Assembly (NCBI GenBank): GCA_964629965.1
Contig: CAZVRZ010000050.1
Span: 1-34,905 of the forward strand
DNA length: 34,905 nt
Direction: 5' to 3'
Source: CAZVRZ01 sp964629965
GTDB taxonomy: Bacteria > Chloroflexota > Anaerolineae > Anaerolineales > UBA4823
The notes beneath the pieces were generated by a model. It was not told the origin of the DNA, made no database searches, and saw only the letters and a program-made list of their open reading frames with translations. Made by a program: the position numbers and the translations under genes. Of this stretch, positions 16,075-24,147 are shown piece after piece (position 1 is the stretch's first letter; every line of letters begins with the position of its first letter).

Positions 16075-18137
16075 TGCGCTTGCTCAATCCTGCCTGGCTG
16101 CTGCTCAGCTTACTGGCTCTGCCAATCTTGTTAATGTATATGCTCAAGCTGCGCCGCAAAGAAGTTGAGGTTTCATCGACCATGTTGTGGCAGGCGCTGC
16201 TGCGCGACCGCCAGGCAAATACTCCCTGGCAGCGCTTGAAACGCAACCTACTGCTCCTCTTGCAACTGCTGATCCTGGCAGGATTGGTGTTCTCGCTGGC
16301 GCGCCCAGCGATCAACGTTCCCAGCCTGGCATCGGGCTCGGTGATCGTGCTGCTCGACGCCTCTGCATCCATGTCAGCTACCGATGTCTTGCCCTCTCGC
16401 TTCGAAGCAGCCCGCGGCAAGGTGCGCACCCTGATCCAGGAAATGACCGGCGATGCCGCCATGACTCTCATCCAGGTCGGCGACCAACCGGTAGTGCTGG
16501 CAACACAACAGCGCGACCAGCAAACCCTTCTCCAGGCGCTGCAAGCTGCGCAGCCCTCCCAGGGAACCGCAGACTGGAAAACCGCCTTCGCCCTGGCGGT
16601 CGGCGCAGCAAAAGCAAATGCAGCCGGAAGCACCGCCAGCATCTTGATCGTCTCCGATGGAGGCCTGCCCAAGCCCGAGCCCGGCGGGCCGTCTTCCGGC
16701 GGGTTGCCTGCCCTGCCCGGCCAGGTGCGCTACGTGCCGGTTGGAACAAGCGATGATAACCTGGCAATATCTGCCCTGGCGCTGCGCCAGGCAGACAATC
16801 AAGCTGAGCTGTTCGCCAGCGTCGCCAACTACAGCCGGGAGGATCGCCAGGTGGTGTTTTCGCTGTATGCAAACAATAACCTGATCCACTCGGAAGCCCT
16901 CCTGGTGCCAAAGATCGGCCAGGTCTCACTGACCATCTCCGACCTGCCCGCGGCCGGCGCTCTGTATGCCGCCCGGTTATCCTCCCCCAGCAGCGACCAA
17001 CCCCTGGACGCGCTGGCACTCGACAACGTGGCCTTCGCCGTGCAGCGCCCATCCGTTGCTGGGCGCGCCCTCCTGATCTCCGCCGGCGTGACCACGCCTG
17101 CAGCTCCTGCAACCTCCATCGGCCGCAATTTCTTCCTCGAGCAAGTCCTGGCAGCCATGCCGGGCATCTCCACTTTCCGCGCCCTACCATCCGCTGTTAC
17201 GGGCATCATCCAGATACCAGAGGATCCGTTCGACCTTTATATCCTAGATGGTGTCTTGCCCGGCAGCAGCGAACTCGGGGCGCCTGTTCTCCCAGATGGA
17301 AACCTTTTGATCGTAAACCCACCCGTTAACAGCCTCTTCACCGTCAGCGGCGTTTTCACGCCCACACAGCAAGTGCGCGTGGCAGAACACGCGCTGACCC
17401 AATTCGTGGATTGGAGCAGCGTGCACGTTGCCCGCGCCCGGTACGTTGACCCACCGCCCTGGGCCGAGATCCTGGTGCGCACGGAAGAAGGGCCGCTGGT
17501 ATTCGCCGGGCAGAGCGGCGGGCGGCGGGTGGCCGTGCTAACCTTCGATCTGCATGATTCCGACCTGCCGCTGCAGATCACTTTCCCTATTCTTTTCTCC
17601 AACCTGATCAATTACCTGGTTCCCGCCCAGGCATTTGACGCCGGCCAGGGCAGCACAGGATATCGCCTTCAGCCGGGAGACGATCTGGCGATCCGTATCC
17701 CGCCCTACGCCCGGCAGGTGGTTATTGCCGCTCCAAACGACCAGGCCTTCATCTACCAACCTACCGGCAGCGACCTGATCTTTTCCGAGACAAGCCAATT
17801 GGGACTGTACGCGGTCAATTTCCTGGCAGAAGTTGAAGGAGACAACCGGGATACTGCCCAATACTTCGCTGTCAACCTGTTCGATGCAAGGGAATCGAAT
17901 ATTCGCCCGGCCGAGAGCCTCGCCGTGGGCCAGGGCAACACGCCCGCCTCGCTAGACGGCGCTATGGGCCAACGCGATATCTGGCGCTGGCCTACCGCGC
18001 TGGCACTTGCCATCCTGATTCTGGAATGGATGCTCTATCATCGCCGCTTATCGTCTTCCCCACTTCTTCCCCCTGCGCTGCCCCCAGCGCTTTCCTGGTT
18101 ACGCCATGTACACATACGAAATACAAAACCTCGTTAA
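16074..18137 (+). CDS. BatA-like vWA domain membrane protein
   Basis: A 687-aa protein with the Bat layout: N-terminal hydrophobic BatA-type segment (NPAWLLLSLLALPILLMYML), second helix at about 58-76, then a vWA domain on the outer face with a complete MIDAS start D95-A-S97-A-S99. A long beta-rich region with an amidotransferase-like middle (DLYILDGVLPG, GNLLIVNPP) follows, and a last helix near residue 655 (WPTALALAILILEWML). The start is ATG 16074, coupled to the DUF58 stop (TAATG). Bat proteins work with MoxR in envelope stress or assembly; here this is inferred from order. Its 3' end overlaps the next ATPase gene by 32 bp. Confidence 0.9.
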   Translation: MRLLNPAWLLLSLLALPILLMYMLKLRRKEVEVSSTMLWQALLRDRQANTPWQRLKRNLLLLLQLLILAGLVFSLARPAINVPSLASGSVIVLLDASASMSATDVLPSRFEAARGKVRTLIQEMTGDAAMTLIQVGDQPVVLATQQRDQQTLLQALQAAQPSQGTADWKTAFALAVGAAKANAAGSTASILIVSDGGLPKPEPGGPSSGGLPALPGQVRYVPVGTSDDNLAISALALRQADNQAELFASVANYSREDRQVVFSLYANNNLIHSEALLVPKIGQVSLTISDLPAAGALYAARLSSPSSDQPLDALALDNVAFAVQRPSVAGRALLISAGVTTPAAPATSIGRNFFLEQVLAAMPGISTFRALPSAVTGIIQIPEDPFDLYILDGVLPGSSELGAPVLPDGNLLIVNPPVNSLFTVSGVFTPTQQVRVAEHALTQFVDWSSVHVARARYVDPPPWAEILVRTEEGPLVFAGQSGGRRVAVLTFDLHDSDLPLQITFPILFSNLINYLVPAQAFDAGQGSTGYRLQPGDDLAIRIPPYARQVVIAAPNDQAFIYQPTGSDLIFSETSQLGLYAVNFLAEVEGDNRDTAQYFAVNLFDARESNIRPAESLAVGQGNTPASLDGAMGQRDIWRWPTALALAILILEWMLYHRRLSSSPLLPPALPPALSWLRHVHIRNTKPR

Positions 18138-19014
18138 GATATATCCCGGCCAATCCCAACCGGCCAACGATGGCATCAGCCTGCAAATCCAGCCGGGTGA
18201 GATCTTTGGTTTGCTAGGCGACAATGGCGCCGGTAAAAGCACCCTGGTGCGCCAGATGGCTAACCTGGTGCGGAGCACCTCCGGCAAGATCACTCTTTTC
18301 GGCCGGCCGGTCGATCACGATCCGCTGTATGTACCGCGCCACGTCGGGTATATGCCGCAAGATGCTATGGCGCTCAACAACCTGACCGTCAGCGAAGCCA
18401 TCTATTTCACCGCCCACCTGCGCGGGCTCGATGGTCACGCAGCCCGCCTCGAGCGCGACCGCTTGCTGGAAGAATGGCAGTTGAGCGGGTTGCGCTCACA
18501 GCCCAGCACCCGTCTCTCGGGCGGGCAAAAAAGACTGCTGCAGTTGGCCGTGGCCCTGGCAGGCAAGCCGCCGGTGCTCATTCTGGACGAGCCCACCAAC
18601 GATCTCGATCCACAGCGCCGCAACCAGGTCTGGCATGCGCTGCGGCAGATCAACCAGGCGCAGGGTGTGACCATCATCTTCATCACCCACGATGCCATCG
18701 AAGCCGAAAAGATCATCCAGCGCGTGGGCATTATGCACCTCGGAAAATTGGTGGCCACCGGCAAGCCAGGCGAATTGAAAAGCCTGGTCGATCAGAAACT
18801 ACGCCTGGAGCTGTTCTTTTCACCTGACCTGCCGCCGCGCCTGCCGGCAGGCGCCCAACCGATTCCCCTGGATGTTGGACGCTGGCTGGTCTACATCCAG
18901 CGACACCAGGCCGCAAGCCTGCTGAATGAACTGGAATTGGACAAGATTGACGATTTTCGCCTGTATTCCGCCACCCTGGAGGATTTGTATTTGCACTATG
19001 CCGAAAACAGTTGA
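18106..19014 (+). CDS. ABC transporter ATP-binding protein (second exporter)
   Basis: A 302-aa ATPase with Walker A GDNGAGKST, Q-loop GYMPQDAMAL, signature RLSGGQKRLLQLA, Walker B LILDEPTNDLDP and the switch histidine in FITHDAIEAE. The C-terminal part (about 215-300) is a short accessory region common in ABC-2 exporter ATPases. The start at 18106 lies inside the last 32 bp of the vWA gene, so translation is probably coupled. It pairs with the permease that begins at its 3' end. No insert element is visible in this gene, unlike its counterpart at 10339-11454. Confidence 0.93.
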   Translation: MYTYEIQNLVKIYPGQSQPANDGISLQIQPGEIFGLLGDNGAGKSTLVRQMANLVRSTSGKITLFGRPVDHDPLYVPRHVGYMPQDAMALNNLTVSEAIYFTAHLRGLDGHAARLERDRLLEEWQLSGLRSQPSTRLSGGQKRLLQLAVALAGKPPVLILDEPTNDLDPQRRNQVWHALRQINQAQGVTIIFITHDAIEAEKIIQRVGIMHLGKLVATGKPGELKSLVDQKLRLELFFSPDLPPRLPAGAQPIPLDVGRWLVYIQRHQAASLLNELELDKIDDFRLYSATLEDLYLHYAENS

Positions 19015-19876
19015 ACCATGTAGAGCCGCAACTTCTAACGACTCTTGCTCAGAGTTTGCCCCGATGAACGAAGAATGCAACAACGGGAACGGCGCGCCGC
19101 GTTCGATCAGCGGCAGCACCGGCTTCACGCCGCAGCCTCTTCTGGTGCAGCTCTATGACCTGACTCTCATCCAGCTCTCCAACTGGCGCTGGTCCTGGCG
19201 CAGCATGCTGATTATGGGGATGGTGTTCCCCCTGGCAAGCATGATCGCCTTCGGCGTATTTGCCCGCGACTCGGGAACGCAGGCCCTGACGTATGTATTC
19301 ATTGGCAACATCGTGATGTCCCTGATGTTCGAAAATGTCAATAAAGTGGGCAGCAATTTCTCTTTTATGAAGCGCGTCGGCTCATTGACCTATTTTGCCT
19401 CCCTGCCCATCCAGCCCGTCTGTCTGGTATTGGCAACGGTGCTCTCGTTTTTCCTTTTATCGCTTCCTTCGTTGGCAGCCACCATCACCGGCGGGGCCTT
19501 GATCTTCAAGCTGTCCCTATCTGTCCATCCCTTGTTGGTGTTGGCGCTGCCGTTCGTGTGCGCCCCCCTGGCAGGCATCGGCGCGCTGATTGGCGTGATG
19601 ATGCGCACGCCCGAAGAAGCCGGCAATCTGACATTGATATTCATCATGGCCATGCTTGGCCTGGGACCGATCATGATCCCGCCAGAGCGCCTGCCGGCAG
19701 TGATATTAAACCTGAGCTGGCTCAGCCCGGCTACCTACGCCGCCTCGGCGCTGCGCCAGGTGCTACTGGGCCCGGTGACGATGCGCATTGCTCTGGATTT
19801 TTCCGTGTTGTTTTTTCTGGCGGTGATCGTTCTTTGGATCGTGAGCCGTAAGATGGATTGGCGCATGCAAGCTTAA
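18998..19876 (+). CDS. ABC-2 type transporter permease (second exporter)
   Basis: A membrane protein of up to 292 aa with about six helices. The conserved core runs from LLVQLYDLTLIQLSNWRWSWR onward and includes PPERLPAVILNLSWLSPATYAASALRQ near the C-terminus, typical of ABC-2 permeases of the drug and polysaccharide exporter type. The start is uncertain: ATG 18998 overlaps the ATPase gene by 17 bp, and ATG 19064 would shorten the protein by 22 residues; neither has a good Shine-Dalgarno. The stretch between them carries GTAGAGCCGCAA (19020-19031), which matches one end of the palindromic element in the HDAC gene, so the N-terminus may have been reshaped by a remnant. Confidence 0.88.
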   Translation: MPKTVEPCRAATSNDSCSEFAPMNEECNNGNGAPRSISGSTGFTPQPLLVQLYDLTLIQLSNWRWSWRSMLIMGMVFPLASMIAFGVFARDSGTQALTYVFIGNIVMSLMFENVNKVGSNFSFMKRVGSLTYFASLPIQPVCLVLATVLSFFLLSLPSLAATITGGALIFKLSLSVHPLLVLALPFVCAPLAGIGALIGVMMRTPEEAGNLTLIFIMAMLGLGPIMIPPERLPAVILNLSWLSPATYAASALRQVLLGPVTMRIALDFSVLFFLAVIVLWIVSRKMDWRMQA

Positions 19877-19889
19877 CAAGGAGTTGCTT

Positions 19890-21032
19890 ATGAAAGTATT
19901 TATCACCGGAGGCACCGGTTTTATCGGCAATCAAGTTGTACGCATGCTGCTCGAACGCGGCGATGAGGTACGCGCCTTGGTCCGCTCGCAAGAGGCGGCC
20001 GAAAAACTGCGTTCACAGGGAGCCATTCCTTTCCTGGGCGATATCACCCAGCGTGAAACGATGCTGCCCGGCATGCAGGGATGCGAACTGGTTTTCCACA
20101 TCGCCGCCTGGTATAAATTGGGCGCCCGCGATCAATCCTTAGCAGAGACAATCAACGTAGAAGGCACGCGTAATGTAATCGAGCTGGCCTGGCAGCTAGG
20201 CGTGCCGCGCATCGTCTATACCAGCACCGTGGCGGTGTTTGGAGACACACGCGGCGTGGTTGCCGATGAAACCTACTGCATGCCCGAAGAACTGCTCCGG
20301 CAAGGCTTTCTGACCGAATACGACCGCACCAAATGGCTGGCGCATTACCAGGTGGTGCTGCCGCTGATCGAACGCGGCGCGCCGGTGATCATTCTGATGC
20401 CCGGTGCAGTCTATGGCCCAGGCGATCGCAGCCTGGTGGGGCAGATGATGACAGCCTTTTACCGCGGCCTGTTCGTGGCCTTCCCCGGCCCCGAGCACCA
20501 TGCTCGATCAGCCAAAACGCCTGCAGCCGACGGCCCCGAAACCGTGCTATCGTTCTCGCACGTGGAAGATATCGCCCGTGCCCACCTGGCAGCCGCCGAG
20601 CGCGGCCGCCCGGGCGAAAGTTACATCATCACCGGTCCTTATCTTCCGATGGGCCAGATGGTGCGCCTGTGGGCGCACCTGACGGGTAAACCGGCCCCGC
20701 TTTTCTATATCCCCGCCAATTGGCTCAAACCGCTGCTCCCCCTGGCCAAACTGTTGGGGACTTACCTGGATATGCCCGAGATGGTGAGCGCCGATGGCAT
20801 CAACATATTAGGCGCAACCTACATGGCCCAGGCCGGCAAAGCTGCCTCCGAATGGGGTTGGAATGCTCGTCCCCTGGAGGACGGCATGCAAGACGCCTTC
20901 AACTATATTGCTCAGAACCAGCGCCCCTGGTTGAGCGCTGCGCAAAAACGCGTCCTGGCAGCAGCCGCCCTGGGCGCCGGAGCGGGGATGCTCTTCGCCT
21001 GGCTGCTGCGCCATAAGGGGAAACGCTCGTAA
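19890..21032 (+). CDS. NAD(P)-dependent epimerase/dehydratase (extended SDR) with C-terminal membrane tail
   Basis: A 380-aa extended short-chain dehydrogenase. The Rossmann motif GGTGFIG is at residues 7-13; the catalytic Ser/Thr-Tyr-Lys set is visible as YTSTVAVFG and then EYDRTKWLAH. It acts on a nucleotide sugar, steroid-like or dihydroflavonol-like substrate that cannot be named. The C-terminus adds a predicted helix (VLAAAALGAGAGMLFAWLL) followed by basic residues, so it may be tethered to the membrane. AAGGAG (19878-19883) fixes ATG 19890 rather than the TTG at 19884. The substrate-binding half contains EHHARSAKTPAADGP, encoded by the 45-bp element; removing it leaves FPGPETVLSFSHVEDIA, the expected family sequence. 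Confidence 0.92.
   Translation: MKVFITGGTGFIGNQVVRMLLERGDEVRALVRSQEAAEKLRSQGAIPFLGDITQRETMLPGMQGCELVFHIAAWYKLGARDQSLAETINVEGTRNVIELAWQLGVPRIVYTSTVAVFGDTRGVVADETYCMPEELLRQGFLTEYDRTKWLAHYQVVLPLIERGAPVIILMPGAVYGPGDRSLVGQMMTAFYRGLFVAFPGPEHHARSAKTPAADGPETVLSFSHVEDIARAHLAAAERGRPGESYIITGPYLPMGQMVRLWAHLTGKPAPLFYIPANWLKPLLPLAKLLGTYLDMPEMVSADGINILGATYMAQAGKAASEWGWNARPLEDGMQDAFNYIAQNQRPWLSAAQKRVLAAAALGAGAGMLFAWLLRHKGKRS
20486..20539. repeat. 45-bp coding element, copy 2 (epimerase gene)
   Basis: Bracketed by the 9-bp direct repeat CGGCCCCGA at 20486-20494 and 20531-20539, 45 bp apart. It matches the DUF58 copy with two differences over 51 bp. GGCCCC begins at codon position 1, so the translation is EHHARSAKTPAADGP, unrelated to the other copy. 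Its left end can form CGAGCA-CCA-TGCTCG. Confidence 0.88.
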
Positions 21033-21042
21033 GGAGATCGTG

Positions 21043-24000
21043 ATGCATTTCACCCACCCGCTGGCGCTGCTTTTATTACTGCTCATCCCACTGATCGTTG
21101 CACTGGGATGGCCTTCTCGCGGCTACGGCAGGCAGCGTGAAATGCTTTCTCTGGCCCTGCGCATCATCATCGTCCTCAGCCTGGTGCTGGCCCTGGCCGG
21201 GCTCGAATTCCGGCGCGGCAGCAGCCGCAACCTGGCAGTCGTTTTCCTGATTGACGTGTCCGACTCCATGCCCGCCAACGCCCGCCAACTGGCCTTTGAC
21301 TATGTCTCGCAGTCGTTGCAAGGCATGCCGCCCGATGACCAGGCCGCCGTGATCGTCTTCGGCGGTGAAGCACTGGTGGAACGCCCGATGTCTTCCAGCC
21401 ACGAACTGGGAACGCTGGCCTCCATCCCTGCTCACAACCAGACCGATATCGCCGAAGCCATCCAGCTTGCCCTGGCGCTCTATCCACCCGATACAGCCCG
21501 GCGTATGGTGATCATCTCCGATGGTGCCGCCACAACCGGCGACGCTGCCGCAGCCGCTCGCCTGGCAGCCGCATCGGGTGTCGATGTGCGTGTGCTGCCA
21601 TTGATCTACCAACCCGGCACTGAAGCCCTGGTTTCATCCGTGGATGTGCCCACGCAGTTGCGCCAGGGAGATCGTTTTGACCTGCAGTTGACCATCGAAT
21701 CGTCTCAATCCACCCAGGCCGCTGTGCGGGTCTTTTCGGCCGGGCAGTTGCTGCACGAAAGCAATTACGAATTGGAACAAGGTTCGCAAACCTTCAGCCT
21801 GCCGCTCACCGCCGGCCAGCCGGGCTTTTCCAACTACCAGGTACAAATTTCACCCGCCTCCGATACCTTCTACCAGAACAACACCCTGGCCGCTTACTCC
21901 TTCGTTTCGGGCCCGCCGCGCCTGCTGCTGGTCGCACCCCCGGCAGGTGAAACCCTGGGATATAGCAAGCAGATCCGTCCGGATGAATTCTCGGCGCTGC
22001 AAAACGTCCTAGCGCAAGCCGGCTTTATCATTGACCTGCTTACGCCCGCTGCCTTGCCCTCCGAACTTCCCCTGCTGGCCCAATACGCCTCGATCGTATT
22101 AGTGGATGTACCCGCCCGCCAGTTGAACAATCACCAGATGGAAGCTATCGAACGATACGTGCGCGACCTGGGCGGTGGCTTGGTCGTGGTGGGCGGCCCC
22201 ACCAGCTACGGCGTTGGCGGCTATTTCCGCACCCCGCTGGAACGTGTACTGCCGGTCGAGATGCAGATCAAAGATGAGAAACGCCGTCCCTCGCTGGCTA
22301 TGGTTTTCATTATCGACCACTCCGGCAGCATGGCTGAAACTAGCGGCGGTGTGACCAAGTTGGAACTGGCCAAGGAAGCCGCCATCCGTTCGGTGGAATT
22401 ACTGTCGCCCGATGACCGGGTGGGAGTGATCGCTTTCGATGACAGCGCCAGTTGGGTCGCCCCAATGACGGACCTGAGCGACCTGCATGCGGTGCAGTCT
22501 GCCATCGCCACGCTGCGCCCGGGAGGTGGCACAGATATTTTAGCCGGCCTGCAGGCTATGGCCGAGGCGCTGCCTGGCGACCCGGCCGCCAGCAAACATG
22601 TCATCCTGCTGACCGATGGCGGAGCCAGCACCACTGGCATTTTTGAGCTGGTTGAGCGCCTGTACACCGAAAACAACATCACCCTGACTACGGTGGGCGT
22701 AGGACGGGATGCTGCCAACTTCCTGCCAGACCTGGCTGAGGCCGGCGGCGGGCGTTATCATTTTGCCGCCAACCCCGGTTCCATTCCCAGCATTTTTACC
22801 GAAGAGACCACCCTGGCCACCCGTTCGTATATCATCGAAGAGCCCTTTGCGCCTTTGCTGGCCAACACCTCTCCCATCCTGGCGGGCATCACAGAACTAC
22901 CTAACCTGTACGGGTACGTTGGCACCAGCCCCAAGTCGGCAGCTCAGGCGATCCTAGTTTCACCGAAGAACGATCCCATCCTGGCGGCCTGGAATTACGG
23001 TCTCGGCAAGGCAGTTGCTTTCACCTCCGACGCCAGCGGCCGCTGGGCCAAGGATTGGATTGCCTGGCAGGGATTTCCTCTCTTTTGGGCCAACGCCGTC
23101 CGGTACACCGTAGGCGAACAGGTTTTTTCGGCGTTGGACGTGCAGGTGACGTTGCAAGGAGAGAATGCGCATCTGGTGGTAGATACGGCCTCCAACCTGC
23201 CGACAGAAACCGGTGGGCCAGCGCCTGGTCCGGCCTCCGGCGAAAGCGCTTTTCTGAACGGATACGACTTGCAAGCAAACGTTATCTCGCCGTCCGGCGA
23301 GACGACTGTGAAATTGGAGCAGTTTGCGCCCGGGCTGTACCAGGCCGATTTTCAGCCAACGGAAGAAAGTGTTTACCTGATCCATGTGTCGGGCCAGCCA
23401 GGACAGGGTGAAACCGGCATCCAGGCAACTGCCGGCTGGGTTCTATCCTATTCGCCGGAGTATCGCTCTCTGGAATCCGACCCCGATGCGCTGCTACGCA
23501 TTGCTGTCCAGGCCCATCCAGTGAGCGCTGTGGGCGCCGTACTCAGCCCCGCTGTACCCAGCGGCAGTACCGACGACGTTGCGGCTCTACTGGCGCCCAC
23601 CAATCCCGTTGATGTTTTCCGCCATGATCTAACCGCTCCAGCAGCTCCCCTTGCTTGCCGGCCCTGGCTGCTGGCACTGGCGGCCCTGCTCCTGCCGCTC
23701 GATATCGCCGTCCGCCGGCTGATCATCTCGCCAGCCGAGATTCGCCGCGCCCTGCGGAAAATCTGGGTAGAGATGCCTGCGCCGAGTACGGCGCGTGCGT
23801 CTACCGCCCGCTCCGAGCGCATGTCCGGCCTGCTGCATGCCAAAGAACGCGCCGCCGCCCCCAAGGCCCCCGCGCCCCCCGTACAACCGCCTCCGGTGAG
23901 CACTGTACCCAGCCCAGTAGAGACGCCTGCGCCGAGTACGGCGCCTGCGCCGAGTACAGCGCGTGCATCTCCTTCGGCTCCCATCTCCCCCTCTCCACAG

Positions 24001-24057
24001 GATACGGTCGGCTCACTCTTGAAAAAGAAGCGCTCTAAAAAAGATCCCGGTGATTGA
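21043..24057 (+). CDS. Large membrane protein with two vWA domains and an amidotransferase-like domain
   Basis: A 1004-aa protein. Two N-terminal helices (about 5-21 and 35-54) are followed by a first vWA domain with D71-V-S-D-S and TDIAEAIQLAL, a beta-sandwich region, an amidotransferase-like fold (about 300-405, with VRDLGGGLVVVGGPTSYGVGG), and a second vWA domain with a complete MIDAS DHSGSM (D425) plus GGGTDILAGL and LLTDGG. A late helix (RPWLLALAALLLPLDIAVR) and a Pro/Ala-rich cytoplasmic tail close it. Such proteins are common with MoxR/ABC clusters in Chloroflexota and Planctomycetota. AAGGAG (21031-21036) fixes ATG 21043. The C-terminal 180 residues are repeatedly interrupted by palindromic elements, which supply most of the APSTA repeats in the tail. 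Confidence 0.9.
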   Translation: MHFTHPLALLLLLLIPLIVALGWPSRGYGRQREMLSLALRIIIVLSLVLALAGLEFRRGSSRNLAVVFLIDVSDSMPANARQLAFDYVSQSLQGMPPDDQAAVIVFGGEALVERPMSSSHELGTLASIPAHNQTDIAEAIQLALALYPPDTARRMVIISDGAATTGDAAAAARLAAASGVDVRVLPLIYQPGTEALVSSVDVPTQLRQGDRFDLQLTIESSQSTQAAVRVFSAGQLLHESNYELEQGSQTFSLPLTAGQPGFSNYQVQISPASDTFYQNNTLAAYSFVSGPPRLLLVAPPAGETLGYSKQIRPDEFSALQNVLAQAGFIIDLLTPAALPSELPLLAQYASIVLVDVPARQLNNHQMEAIERYVRDLGGGLVVVGGPTSYGVGGYFRTPLERVLPVEMQIKDEKRRPSLAMVFIIDHSGSMAETSGGVTKLELAKEAAIRSVELLSPDDRVGVIAFDDSASWVAPMTDLSDLHAVQSAIATLRPGGGTDILAGLQAMAEALPGDPAASKHVILLTDGGASTTGIFELVERLYTENNITLTTVGVGRDAANFLPDLAEAGGGRYHFAANPGSIPSIFTEETTLATRSYIIEEPFAPLLANTSPILAGITELPNLYGYVGTSPKSAAQAILVSPKNDPILAAWNYGLGKAVAFTSDASGRWAKDWIAWQGFPLFWANAVRYTVGEQVFSALDVQVTLQGENAHLVVDTASNLPTETGGPAPGPASGESAFLNGYDLQANVISPSGETTVKLEQFAPGLYQADFQPTEESVYLIHVSGQPGQGETGIQATAGWVLSYSPEYRSLESDPDALLRIAVQAHPVSAVGAVLSPAVPSGSTDDVAALLAPTNPVDVFRHDLTAPAAPLACRPWLLALAALLLPLDIAVRRLIISPAEIRRALRKIWVEMPAPSTARASTARSERMSGLLHAKERAAAPKAPAPPVQPPPVSTVPSPVETPAPSTAPAPSTARASPSAPISPSPQDTVGSLLKKKRSKKDPGD
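23532..23564. repeat. TACT/TACC double hairpin in the double-vWA gene
   Basis: An imperfect hairpin GGGCGCCG-TACT-CAGCCC (23532-23549) is followed by the perfect CCGCTG-TACC-CAGCGG (23549-23564). The translation is VGAVLSPAVPSGS, inserted before DDVAALL. Confidence 0.65.
23767..23804. repeat. 38-bp palindromic element, GTAGAG...GTCTAC, in the double-vWA tail
   Basis: The ends GTAGAG and GTCTAC flank the perfect core GCGCCG-AGTA-CGGCGC (23779-23794). It is translated VEMPAPSTARAST and lies just after the last membrane helix. The core is the reverse complement of that in the coiled-coil gene at 12751-12766. Confidence 0.8.
23896..23972. repeat. Palindromic element with duplicated core in the double-vWA tail
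   Basis: CTG-TACC-CAG (around 23903-23912) is followed by GTAGAG (23917), a perfect GCGCCG-AGTA-CGGCGC (23929-23944), and a near-copy GCGCCG-AGTA-CAGCGC (23947-23962), then GTGCATCTCC. It encodes VETPAPSTAPAPSTARAS. Confidence 0.78.
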
Positions 24058-24136
24058 CCAATTTTCCGCATCCATTTAAGATAACGACTTTCAGCCAATC
24101 ACATCGAGATGTACTCAACTCAAACGATAATCATAG

Positions 24137-24142
24137 TACAAT
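24137..24142 (+). promoter_or_regulatory. -10 box placed for a leaderless transcript of the histidine kinase
   Basis: TACAAT ends 5 nt before ATG 24148, so the predicted start of transcription coincides with the start codon. No Shine-Dalgarno is present in the AT-rich 90-bp gap that separates this gene from the preceding operon, and no clear -35 is seen. Confidence 0.45.
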
Positions 24143-24147
24143 AAATC

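Noticed and set aside
16678..16720. Gly/Pro-rich stretch in the BatA-like gene as another mini-element
   Set aside because: No TACC/TACT-type loop or defined inverted repeat; could be an ordinary linker.
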